Below, piece by piece: positions 8,180 through 15,356 of a stretch of 30,228 nucleotides of DNA. Numbering within the stretch: the stretch's first letter is position 1; the number at the start of each line of letters is the position of its first letter. Made by a program: the position numbers and the translations under genes. The DNA is from Trebonia sp. GTDB taxonomy: Bacteria; Actinomycetota; Actinomycetes; Streptosporangiales; Streptosporangiaceae. Where the stretch lies: positions 1 through 30,228 of the forward strand of contig JASHPP010000007.1 of assembly GCA_030038035.1 (NCBI GenBank), given 5' to 3'. The notes below the pieces were generated by a model. The model did no database searches, was not told the origin of the DNA, and saw only the letters and a program-made list of their open reading frames with translations.

Positions 8180-8201
8180 TTGATATAGACGTCGAGTAAT
8201 T
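8180..8201. promoter_or_regulatory. Operator/promoter site A (GACGTC palindrome)
   Basis: GACGTC at 8188-8193 lies in an AT-rich patch inside the 139-base divergent gap between the ACAD and the P450. On the leftward strand it reads GACGTC-TA-TATCAA, putting a -10-like hexamer two bases after the palindrome. It is one of five similar sites in the window and likely controls both the four-gene leftward unit and the three-gene rightward unit. Confidence 0.6.
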
Positions 8202-8243
8202 TTTTGACCATGATGGAACCGGGAAGCGAGCGAGAGGCGCCCG

Positions 8244-9449
8244 ATGATGGAAGCAGACACTGCGGTGCGGCAGCCGGCGGGGACGTACCTGCCGTCGAGC
8301 GGTTCCAGCGACACCGATCCGTTCTCGCTGATCGAGCAGATCGGCAGCCGACCCCCGTTCTGGTTCGAGGACGGCGCGGACGCCGGCGGCGGCTACTGGG
8401 TTGTCACCCGGTTCCAGGACGCCCGCGAGGTGCAGCAAGACCCCGCGACATTCTCCGCCATCGACGCCGCCGTCCCATGGGTGGTACTCGACCAGCCGCT
8501 GCTGCCGAGCTTCGCCGATCCGCCGACGGTGCAGCGGTACCGGAAGATCTTGATCCCGCGCATGTCGCCTACGGTGATCGAGCCGCTCAGGCCGCACATG
8601 GAACGGACATGCGAGGCGATCCTTGACCGGTTCGCCGCGGCCGGGCACTGCGACGTCGTGGCGGAGTTCGCCCAGGTGTTCCCGCTCGCGATCTTCCTCG
8701 AGCTATTCGGAATGCCGGAGGACGGCCGGCCGGAGTTCATCTTCTGGACGCACAAGTGGCACCACGACCGCAAGGAGCAGCCGGCGGCGTGGGCGCGCAT
8801 CCGCGAGATCGTGGCGCGCCACCTGCAGGCCAAGCTGTCCGATCCGGGCGGCGACCTCCTCACCGCGATCGCGACGGCGACGACGGGAGACGACCCGATA
8901 TCGATGGACGACGCGGTCAACCTGGCGTCGACGGTATTCCTGGGCGGCCTGGACACCGTTCCGTCGCTCATCACCTGGTCGCTGCGGCACCTGGCGCTGC
9001 AACCGGAGCTGCGGGCGGCCCTGCTGGCGGACCCGGCGCTGGCCGAGAGAGCGGTCGAGGAGTTCCTGCGGATGTATTCGATCACCGATCCGCGCCGGCG
9101 GGTCACGAAGAACACCGACTTCCACGGTGCCGCGATGCGGGCGGGCGATCGCGTCGTCGTGTCGACCGCGTGCGCCGATCGCGATCCTGACGCATTCGCC
9201 GACGCCGGGCGGGCACGGCTCGACCGCCCGGTCAACCCGCACATGGCCTTCGGGCTGGCCGCGCATCGCTGCCTGGGCATCCACCTGGCCCGGCCGGAGC
9301 TGGCGACCGCACTCACCAAATGGCATGAGCGCATCCCCGACTACGCGATCGCGCCGGGCGCCCGGCTGTCGTTCAAGGCCGGCGTGCTCAGCATCGAGTC
9401 GCTCCCGCTGGTCTGGGCGGTGCCGCAAACTTCGGCCGATAGGGGCTGA
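8244..9449 (+). CDS. Cytochrome P450, P450cam-like
   Basis: A soluble P450 of 401 residues. The I-helix has GGLDTV with D237-T238, the K-helix E273-x2-R276, and the heme loop FGLAAHRCLG with ligand C343. The GGLDTV core and the C-terminal block ERIPDYAIAPGA...SLPLVW closely recall camphor 5-monooxygenase (CYP101) from memory. The expected reaction is hydroxylation of a non-activated carbon in a hydrophobic, perhaps terpenoid, substrate. It needs a ferredoxin and reductase; none is encoded nearby. The start is ATG at 8244 (a second ATG follows directly), with GAGAGG about 8 bases upstream. It leads a three-gene rightward operon and shares operator site A with the divergent ACAD operon. Confidence 0.9.
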   Translation: MMEADTAVRQPAGTYLPSSGSSDTDPFSLIEQIGSRPPFWFEDGADAGGGYWVVTRFQDAREVQQDPATFSAIDAAVPWVVLDQPLLPSFADPPTVQRYRKILIPRMSPTVIEPLRPHMERTCEAILDRFAAAGHCDVVAEFAQVFPLAIFLELFGMPEDGRPEFIFWTHKWHHDRKEQPAAWARIREIVARHLQAKLSDPGGDLLTAIATATTGDDPISMDDAVNLASTVFLGGLDTVPSLITWSLRHLALQPELRAALLADPALAERAVEEFLRMYSITDPRRRVTKNTDFHGAAMRAGDRVVVSTACADRDPDAFADAGRARLDRPVNPHMAFGLAAHRCLGIHLARPELATALTKWHERIPDYAIAPGARLSFKAGVLSIESLPLVWAVPQTSADRG

Positions 9450-9455
9450 CCAAAC

Positions 9456-10349
9456 GTGGGCGAAGATCGGATTGGCATCATCGGCCTCGGGGACCAAGGT
9501 GCTCCCATGGCCCGCAGGCTGATCGCCGCGGGGATACCTCTCGGGTTCATCGCCCGTCGTCCCGAGGTGGTGGCCGAGTTCTCGGCGCTGGGCGCGCGCC
9601 ATTACGAGAGCGGCCGTGAGCTCGCGGAGAACATCGATGTCCTCCTCGTGGTCGTGGTCGACGACGCGCAGGTGCGCGACGTGCTGGTCGGCCAGGGCGT
9701 GATCGACGGCTTGGCGGCGGGCAGCGTGATCGTCATTCACAGCACCGTGCACCCGGACACCTGCCGGGAGATGGCCGACCTCGCCGGCCGTCGCGGGGTC
9801 GAGCTCATCGACGCGCCGGTCACCGGCGGGCCGCAGCGATCGCGCGACGGAACGCTGACGATGCCCGTCGGCTGCGACCGGCCCGAAACGTTGCAGCGGG
9901 TCCGCCCGCTGCTGCTCAACATGGCGACGACCGTGGAGCGGCTCGGCCCGCTGGGCGCCGGGGAGGCGACGAAGCTGCTGAACAACTTCTTCTACGCCGC
10001 CCACTGTGTCACCGCCCTCGACACCGAGCACCTGCTCGATCTGCTCGGCATCGACAAGAACGTGGCGGCCGCCATCCTGCCGTCCTGTTCTGGCTCCAGC
10101 GACGTGCTCCGCCAGCGGGCGACGGCCGAGATCGCGTTCCGTCCGCTCGACCACGCGAAGGGGCTTGAGTACGCGCGCAACGTGCTCAAGAAGGACGTGC
10201 GCCTGTTCCTGGAGGTCGCGCACTCCCGCGGGATCGACATGGAACGGGACTTCGGCGCGAGCATGCAGATCGTGCGGGTGTCGCTCGAACGGGGCCACCC
10301 GCCGGGGACGCCGCACCCGCAGTCAGTCACCCCGGATGGATCGCAGTGA
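9456..10349 (+). CDS. NAD(P)-dependent beta-hydroxyacid dehydrogenase family protein
   Basis: A protein of 297 residues in the 3-hydroxyisobutyrate/6-phosphogluconate dehydrogenase family. IGIIGLGDQG (G10-x-G-x2-G15) forms the Rossmann dinucleotide loop, APVTGGPQRS (120-129) is the substrate loop, and GEATKLLNN supplies the expected catalytic K173 with N176/N177. It would oxidise a beta-hydroxyacid or reduce the matching aldehyde; imine reductases are also related. It starts with GTG only six bases after the P450 stop and overlaps the next gene by GTGA, so it is co-translated with both. A natural reading is that it oxidises the alcohol that the P450 introduces, but no substrate residues prove this. 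Confidence 0.85.
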   Translation: MGEDRIGIIGLGDQGAPMARRLIAAGIPLGFIARRPEVVAEFSALGARHYESGRELAENIDVLLVVVVDDAQVRDVLVGQGVIDGLAAGSVIVIHSTVHPDTCREMADLAGRRGVELIDAPVTGGPQRSRDGTLTMPVGCDRPETLQRVRPLLLNMATTVERLGPLGAGEATKLLNNFFYAAHCVTALDTEHLLDLLGIDKNVAAAILPSCSGSSDVLRQRATAEIAFRPLDHAKGLEYARNVLKKDVRLFLEVAHSRGIDMERDFGASMQIVRVSLERGHPPGTPHPQSVTPDGSQ

Positions 10350-10789
10350 CGAGCGAGCCGGATGTTCGCGGTTGCCTCGAGCGGCTCGCGCACATTCACG
10401 CGATCACCGAGCTGAAGGCCCGGTACTTCCGGTTCCTCGACACCCAGCAATGGGATCTGTGGCGCGAATTGTTCGCTGACGACGTCCGGTTCCAGTTCCG
10501 GGAGGAAGAACTCGTGGGTGCCGACGCGCTCGTCAAGTATGTCGCGGCCCACTTGCGGGACGCGGTCACCGTGCACCACGGCCATACGCCCGAGATCTCG
10601 CTGATTTCTCCGGTCAGCGCGCGCGGTATCTGGCCGATGGAGGACATCTTGCGATTTCCCGATGGCCGCGTCAGGCACGGCTACGGGCACTATCACGAAA
10701 CCTACGAGCGGCCGGGCGACGAGTGGCGCATCAAGACGATGAAGCTGACGCGTCTGCGAGTCGACGACTTTGCCCCGGGGACGGCGTGA
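10346..10789 (+). CDS. NTF2-like (SnoaL-type) protein
   Basis: A small protein of 147 residues with the cone-shaped NTF2/SnoaL pattern: an N-terminal helix (LAHIHAITELKARYFRFLD), then DLWRELFADDVRFQFRE, and alternating beta-strands ending in WRIKTMKLTRLRVDDF. Such proteins act as small dehydratases, isomerases, hydrolases or accessory binders. No catalytic role can be fixed from sequence. The GTG start overlaps the stop of the dehydrogenase (GTGA). Its last 59 bases overlap the 3' end of the convergent molybdopterin oxidoreductase gene. It is one of three SnoaL-like proteins in the island. Confidence 0.8.
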   Translation: MTSEPDVRGCLERLAHIHAITELKARYFRFLDTQQWDLWRELFADDVRFQFREEELVGADALVKYVAAHLRDAVTVHHGHTPEISLISPVSARGIWPMEDILRFPDGRVRHGYGHYHETYERPGDEWRIKTMKLTRLRVDDFAPGTA

Positions 10790-12842
10790 CGACATCGACC
10801 TCAACCGGGAAGCCGCTGAACACCGGCTGACCGGTGAGCGGGTCGACTCGCGGGTCGATCAGCGCGGCGGCGTTGGGCGTCCGCGATCCGTGGGTCAGCG
10901 AGACCGTCCCCCGGGCGGCGCGCTCGTCGACCCGGGCGGTGGCGACGACCGAGCCGCTCCGGCTCCGCACGGTCACCGCGGCCCCGTCGCTGATGCCGCG
11001 CGCGGCCGCGTCGTCCGGATGCACGCTCACCGCCACGGCGTCACCGACCTCCAGGCCCGCGCGCGCGGCGCTGTTGCCGCGCTGGTCTCGCGCGTACCGC
11101 ACCGAGTTGTGGGCCGAGATCACGCGCCGGGACACGAAGATCAGGGCGTCGGGGGGGTCGGCGCAGTCGGCCAGCCGACCGAGTCGGCCGAGCAGTTCCC
11201 GTGGCGCGAGCCGCCAGCGTCCCTCGGGCAGGGCGTCGTGGAACCAGCCGGGTTCGCGCGGCATCCCCAGCCCGTGCGGGCCGGCCGCGATCAGCGCGTC
11301 CGCGCCACCTCGGCTGTGCGCAAGCAGCTGCCGGTTGAGCAGCTCGTCTGAGCACTCGTCGACGGGCACGCCGCCGAGGACCTCGACGCCGAGCCGGCCC
11401 GCCAGCTGGGCCCACACCCACCAGGCCGGCCGGGTTCCGGCCGGCGGGGGGATGACCGCCGGAGCGTAGCAGGTGTGGCTCTTGTTCCGGACCACGTCCG
11501 AACGCTCGAGCATGGCCGGCACCGGTAGCACGTGCGTGGCCAGCGCTGTCACCTCGTTGTCGGCGACGTCGGTGACCGCCAGGAAGTCCAGCTCCGCGAT
11601 CGCGGCGCGCAGGCGGTCCGGTTCCGGGCCGGCCGTCAGCGGGTTGCCGCCGGCGATGAACAGTCCGCGCAGGTAGCCTTGCTCGATCTGGTCCGCCATC
11701 GCCACCGCGGGGTACTCCCCGAGCAGCTGCCGCAGGTCGGGACGGGACTCGGGCCCGGGCCCGTCGTCGCCTTCGGCACTGCCGTAGGACCTGCTTGTCC
11801 GGCGGTCGAACGGGATGATCCACCCGGGCGGCACCCACATGCCGCCCGCGCGGTCGATGGATCCGGTCACTACCAGGATGACCAGCCGCAGCCACTCGGC
11901 CACGAGGGCGTGCGGGCCGAATTGGACGCCCGTCCCGGTGAGAATGGCCGGCTGCCCCGCGTTCCTGACCGCGTCCGCCAGTGCGCGCAACTCGGCCGCC
12001 GGCAGCCCTGAGGCGCGGGCCGCCAGCTCGGCGTCGAACGGCGCCAGGGCGGCCCGCAGCCGGTCCAGCTCGTCGGCCCGGCAGTAGGCCGCCAGCTCAT
12101 GGGCGTCGTAGCCCTCGGTCAGCAGCTGCGCCGTCAGGTAGGCGAGCACATAGGCATCCGACCCGGGCCGCACGATCAGAGCGCGGTCGGCAAGGTCGGC
12201 GGTCTCGGTGCGCCGGGCGTCGAGCACCCAGATCCGCCCGCCCCGCCGCTGGAACGCGCGCATCCGGGCCCGCGGCTCGGGCAGGTTGGTCTGGTAGCCG
12301 TGCGACACTACCGGGTTGCAGCCGATGAACAGCACAAACCGCGGGGAGTCGGCCTCGGGGACCCAGGACGGGTTGAGCTCCCAGGCCGCGCCGCCAACCA
12401 TCTCGGCGGCACGCAGCAGGGGCCCGCAGTCGTACATCAGTGCGCTGTACCGCTGCCGGACATTGAGGGCGCCGAACAAGCGGTGCTGCACCAGCAGGCC
12501 GGCGCTCTCGAACGCCGCCCCCATCGAGCTGTACACACCCACGGCATCGGTGCCCTGACGCGCCCGCACGTCAGCGAAGGCGGCGGCGAGGTCGTCAAGG
12601 ACCGCCGGCCACGAGGCGTCCTTGCCGCGAAGGCGCGGCCGGGTCAGCCGCCGCGGCCCATGGTGAAAGTCGGCCAGCGCCCGGCCCTTGGGGCAGGTGT
12701 AGCCGTGCGATGCCGGGTGTTCGGCGTCGCCGCGGACCCCTGCGATCCGGCTGTCCGCGACGGCCACCAGCAGCCCGCACTGCGCAGTGCAGATCCGGCA
12801 GACGCTGCGATGTTCGGCCGCAGCCGGGACCGGATCGCTCAC
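10731..12842 (-). CDS. Molybdopterin (bis-MGD) oxidoreductase, DMSO reductase family
   Basis: About 703 residues. The N-terminal [4Fe-4S] motif CRICTAQC plus TCPKG supplies four cysteines, and the molybdopterin-binding domains and C-terminal dinucleotide-binding part (VSRRVISAHNS, VSVHPDDAAARGISDG) follow. A Cys in MYDCGPLLRA, roughly 125 residues after the first cysteine, is a candidate Mo ligand. No twin-arginine signal, partner iron-sulfur subunit or membrane anchor is encoded nearby, so it appears cytosolic and stand-alone. The frame is open to 12875 (GTG), but that leaves almost no leader after the predicted -10; GTG at 12842 has GAGG 8 bases upstream and is preferred. The family includes formate and nitrate enzymes, acetylene hydratase and transhydroxylases; the reaction here is unknown. 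It lies behind operator site B. Confidence 0.85.
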   Translation of the reverse strand: MSDPVPAAAEHRSVCRICTAQCGLLVAVADSRIAGVRGDAEHPASHGYTCPKGRALADFHHGPRRLTRPRLRGKDASWPAVLDDLAAAFADVRARQGTDAVGVYSSMGAAFESAGLLVQHRLFGALNVRQRYSALMYDCGPLLRAAEMVGGAAWELNPSWVPEADSPRFVLFIGCNPVVSHGYQTNLPEPRARMRAFQRRGGRIWVLDARRTETADLADRALIVRPGSDAYVLAYLTAQLLTEGYDAHELAAYCRADELDRLRAALAPFDAELAARASGLPAAELRALADAVRNAGQPAILTGTGVQFGPHALVAEWLRLVILVVTGSIDRAGGMWVPPGWIIPFDRRTSRSYGSAEGDDGPGPESRPDLRQLLGEYPAVAMADQIEQGYLRGLFIAGGNPLTAGPEPDRLRAAIAELDFLAVTDVADNEVTALATHVLPVPAMLERSDVVRNKSHTCYAPAVIPPPAGTRPAWWVWAQLAGRLGVEVLGGVPVDECSDELLNRQLLAHSRGGADALIAAGPHGLGMPREPGWFHDALPEGRWRLAPRELLGRLGRLADCADPPDALIFVSRRVISAHNSVRYARDQRGNSAARAGLEVGDAVAVSVHPDDAAARGISDGAAVTVRSRSGSVVATARVDERAARGTVSLTHGSRTPNAAALIDPRVDPLTGQPVFSGFPVEVDVVTPSPGQSRRLADASASSS

Positions 12843-12890
12843 CGACTGCACCTCGCCCGCACCGAACGACTCCACCCGGTTCCAGTGGAT

Positions 12891-12912
12891 ATAATATTGA
12901 CGTCAACGATAA
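12891..12912. promoter_or_regulatory. Operator/promoter site B (GACGTC palindrome)
   Basis: TTGACGTCAA (12897-12906) is a perfect 10-base palindrome in the divergent gap between the Mo enzyme and the unknown protein. On the leftward strand GACGTC-AA-TATTAT places a good -10 hexamer two bases downstream of the palindrome, so a bound repressor would block that promoter. AT-rich sequence surrounds it in an otherwise GC-rich window. It is one of five related sites. Confidence 0.65.
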
Positions 12913-12992
12913 TAAGAATCGGCCGCCTGGTCAACTGCGGCGGGCAATCAAGGCCCGACTCCAGGTGGTGGCCGGTGAAAGGAGCACGTGCC

Positions 12993-13508
12993 GTGGGGAC
13001 GACCTACTACATGAAGCCGATCGCGCCGATCGAGCAGAACACGGTGCGGGTGCCCGCGGGAGCGGTGACGTTCGGCTTGGAGATGCGGGAGCTGAATCCG
13101 GCACTCGTCCACGCCTTCTACCACGGCCGTCCGGACGAAGAGCACATTGCCGCCATGGCCGACCGCGTCAACTCACTTGACGACGGCGGGCCGAGCATTC
13201 ACGTGTTCGGCAGCGATGACCAGCTGGAGTACCTGCGCTTCGATTGCTTCAGGAACGGTCCCCACTATCACTACGTGCATCCGAACGAGGAGCATCAGGT
13301 CGTCAACGAGATCGATCCCGCAGCCGACGGCGATCCATTCGAATGGGCGCTCGGACGGCTTCGGTCGCGGCTGCCGGAAATGCTCCGCGAGGCTGGCGGC
13401 GCGACACTGGCTGACCAGCTCGACCAGGCGACGGTGGACAGCGCCATCCACCGCGTCAGCGAGCTGGCCGCGAAGGCAGCCCGGCCGGCGAGCTCACAGC
13501 TCGGATAG
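12993..13508 (+). CDS. Conserved-looking protein of unknown function, His-rich motif
   Basis: A soluble protein of 171 residues that I do not recognise with confidence. The GTG start has GAAAGGAG 8 bases upstream; a longer open frame to 12099 is antisense to the Mo enzyme and not real. The middle holds a compact cluster NGPHYHYVHPNEEH (H91, H93, H96, H101, with acidic residues) that could bind a metal. The C-terminal third is predicted helical (LRSRLPEMLREAGG, then a Gln/Asp/Ala-rich helix). No signal peptide or membrane segment is seen. It faces the molybdopterin enzyme across a shared promoter region with operator site B, so the two may act in one step or in the same regulon. Confidence 0.75.
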   Translation: MGTTYYMKPIAPIEQNTVRVPAGAVTFGLEMRELNPALVHAFYHGRPDEEHIAAMADRVNSLDDGGPSIHVFGSDDQLEYLRFDCFRNGPHYHYVHPNEEHQVVNEIDPAADGDPFEWALGRLRSRLPEMLREAGGATLADQLDQATVDSAIHRVSELAAKAARPASSQLG

Positions 13509-13526
13509 CAGCAAGGACGGCATGGG

Positions 13527-14033
13527 TCAGGCGGCGAACAGGATCGCCCAGACCACCTTGCCGCGGCCCGGCACCGGGCTCCACCCCCACACATCGCTCA
13601 GCGCGTCCACGATCTGCAGGCCAAGACCGGCCGCACAGGCGCTACCGGGAGCTTTCAGCACCGGTGCCCTTTCGCTGGGGTCAAGCACCGCGCAGATCAC
13701 CTCGTCGGGGCGCCGCAGCAGGCGCAGGCCCAGGTGCTCCCCGGCGGACTTGAGAGCACCGGCCGGCGGCGCCGCGTGCGTGATCGCGTTGGCGGCGAGT
13801 TCCCCGACGATGATCTCCGCGTCCTCGGCGAGCGGCGTCAGTCCCCAGGCACGCAGCGTGTCCTTGGTCAGCCGGCGCGCCGCCCGCGCGGACTGCGGCC
13901 CGCGGCCCAGCGGGCAGCGCACCGCCGTCGGTGACTCCCACCAGTCGGCGGGCATCCGGACCACACGCGGGCGCCCGGGCCCGGCCTCAGGGTCGACCCT
14001 GGCCACCGGCGGCGGCTGTCGCCGCTGGTTCAC
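13527..14033 (-). CDS. Anti-sigma-factor-like ATP-binding protein (RsbW/SpoIIAB-type HATPase)
   Basis: A stand-alone GHKL ATPase domain of 168 residues: N-box IIVGELAANAITHA, G1-like AVLDPSERAP and G2-like GLGLQIVDALSDVWG. Such single-domain proteins are common in actinomycetes as anti-sigma or serine-kinase regulators that bind sigma factors or STAS-domain antagonists. The GGGAGGTGAT block at about 14039-14048 is a near-perfect ribosome site; it overlaps ATG 14039, so GTG at 14033, eight bases after GGAGG, is the better start. It lies 85 bases after the thiolase on the same strand but has no functional tie to beta-oxidation. No sigma factor or antagonist is next to it. It may be read from the long leftward operon or from its own promoter. 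Confidence 0.82.
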   Translation of the reverse strand: MNQRRQPPPVARVDPEAGPGRPRVVRMPADWWESPTAVRCPLGRGPQSARAARRLTKDTLRAWGLTPLAEDAEIIVGELAANAITHAAPPAGALKSAGEHLGLRLLRRPDEVICAVLDPSERAPVLKAPGSACAAGLGLQIVDALSDVWGWSPVPGRGKVVWAILFAA

Positions 14034-14118
14034 CGTCATCACCTCCCACACGACGATCGCGTCCTCGGCTCGAACTTCCGCGATGGCTGACCTTCGACAG
14101 CTTCGGCGCGGGACCGGC

Positions 14119-15333
14119 TTACCCGAGGCGTTCGATGATGGTGGCGTTGGCCATGCCGCCGCCTTCACACATCGTCTGCAGGCCGTAGCGTCCCTGCGTG
14201 CGCTCGAGCTCTCCGAGCATCGTGGCCATGAGCCGACCGCCCGACGCCCCGAGCGGGTGCCCCAGGGCGATCGCGCCGCCGTTCGGGTTCACCCGTGCCG
14301 GGTCGGCGGGGTGCTCCTTGAGCCAGGCCAGGACGACCGGCGCGAACGCCTCGTTGACCTCGAACACGTCGATGTCGTCCAGGCCCAGCCCGGTCCGCTG
14401 CAGGATCTTTGCCGTCGCGGGAATCGGCCCAGTCAGCATCATGATCGGATCCACCCCGGCGGCCGCGAACCCAAGAAACCCGGCCCGCGGCCGCAGCCGG
14501 AGGTCGCGGGCGCGCTCGGCGGACATGACGAGCATCGCGGACGCGCCGTCGCTGATCTGCGAGCTGTTCCCGGCGGTGAGCAGCCCCCCAGGCGTGAACG
14601 ACGGCTTCAGCCCGGCGAGCGCATCCACCGTGCTCCCCGGCCGGATCCCCTCGTCGCGCTCGACGGTGTGCCCCTCGTCCGGGATGACCGCACCGGTCGC
14701 ACGGTCCAGCCGGCGGGCCGGGAGCGGGACGATCTCGGCGGCGAATCGCCCGTCCGCGGTGGCCTTCGCGGCCAGTTCATGGCTGCGAACGCTGAACGCG
14801 TCGCATTCGGCCCGCGAGATGCCCCACCGCCGGGCGATCAGCTCCGCCGACAGGCCCTGGCTGATCCTGCCCCGGACCCCGAAATGCTCCTGGCCGGCGT
14901 AGCGCTGGTCCGCGCGCGGCCCGAACGGCGCGCCGTACTCCGGATCCGAGGTGGAAGCGCGCAGCGGCACCTTGCTCATCACCTCCACGCCCCCGGCGAT
15001 CACCACGTCGCACGCGCCAGACATGACCGCCTGCGCCGCGAAGTGCGCGGCCTGCTGGGATGAGCCGCACTGGCGGTCGATGGTGGTCGCCGGAATCGTC
15101 TCCGGCCATCCGGCAGCGAGCACGGCCGACCGCCCCACGTTCAGCGCCTGAGCGCCGACCTGGTTCACGCATCCGACGATCACGTCGTCAATGACGGCGG
15201 GGTCGATCCCCGTCCGCCGCGCCAGGGCCTCGAAGGTGCTCGCCAGCAGGTCGACGGGATGCCAGCCGGACAGGCCGCCGTAGCGCTTGCCGGTGGCGGT
15301 GCGAACGATATCGACGATGACTGCTGCACTCAT
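14119..15333 (-). CDS. Thiolase (acetyl-CoA acyltransferase)
   Basis: A full-length thiolase of 404 residues with nucleophile C89 in DRQCGSSQQA, NEAFAP, H359 in GGAIALGHPLGASGG and C389 in CEGGGMANAT. All catalytic residues are in place. It should cleave a 3-ketoacyl-CoA with CoA to release acetyl-CoA or propionyl-CoA, or run in reverse. The start ATG at 15333 follows the ACAD stop by 23 bases, so it is the last metabolic gene of the six-gene leftward operon from site C. It resembles the FadA5/FadA6-style degradative thiolases more than the short biosynthetic type, but chain preference cannot be read. Confidence 0.92.
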   Translation of the reverse strand: MSAAVIVDIVRTATGKRYGGLSGWHPVDLLASTFEALARRTGIDPAVIDDVIVGCVNQVGAQALNVGRSAVLAAGWPETIPATTIDRQCGSSQQAAHFAAQAVMSGACDVVIAGGVEVMSKVPLRASTSDPEYGAPFGPRADQRYAGQEHFGVRGRISQGLSAELIARRWGISRAECDAFSVRSHELAAKATADGRFAAEIVPLPARRLDRATGAVIPDEGHTVERDEGIRPGSTVDALAGLKPSFTPGGLLTAGNSSQISDGASAMLVMSAERARDLRLRPRAGFLGFAAAGVDPIMMLTGPIPATAKILQRTGLGLDDIDVFEVNEAFAPVVLAWLKEHPADPARVNPNGGAIALGHPLGASGGRLMATMLGELERTQGRYGLQTMCEGGGMANATIIERLG

Positions 15334-15356
15334 GTGACGCCTTTCTCAATCACTGG

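Noticed and set aside
8703..10316. 537-codon leftward frame opposite the P450 and dehydrogenase genes
   Set aside because: Shadow of two well-supported genes; Arg/His/Asp-rich composition with no domain.
12099..12992. Upstream extension of the His-rich protein
   Set aside because: It runs antisense through the Mo enzyme and across operator site B; GTG 12993 with GGAG is the supported start.
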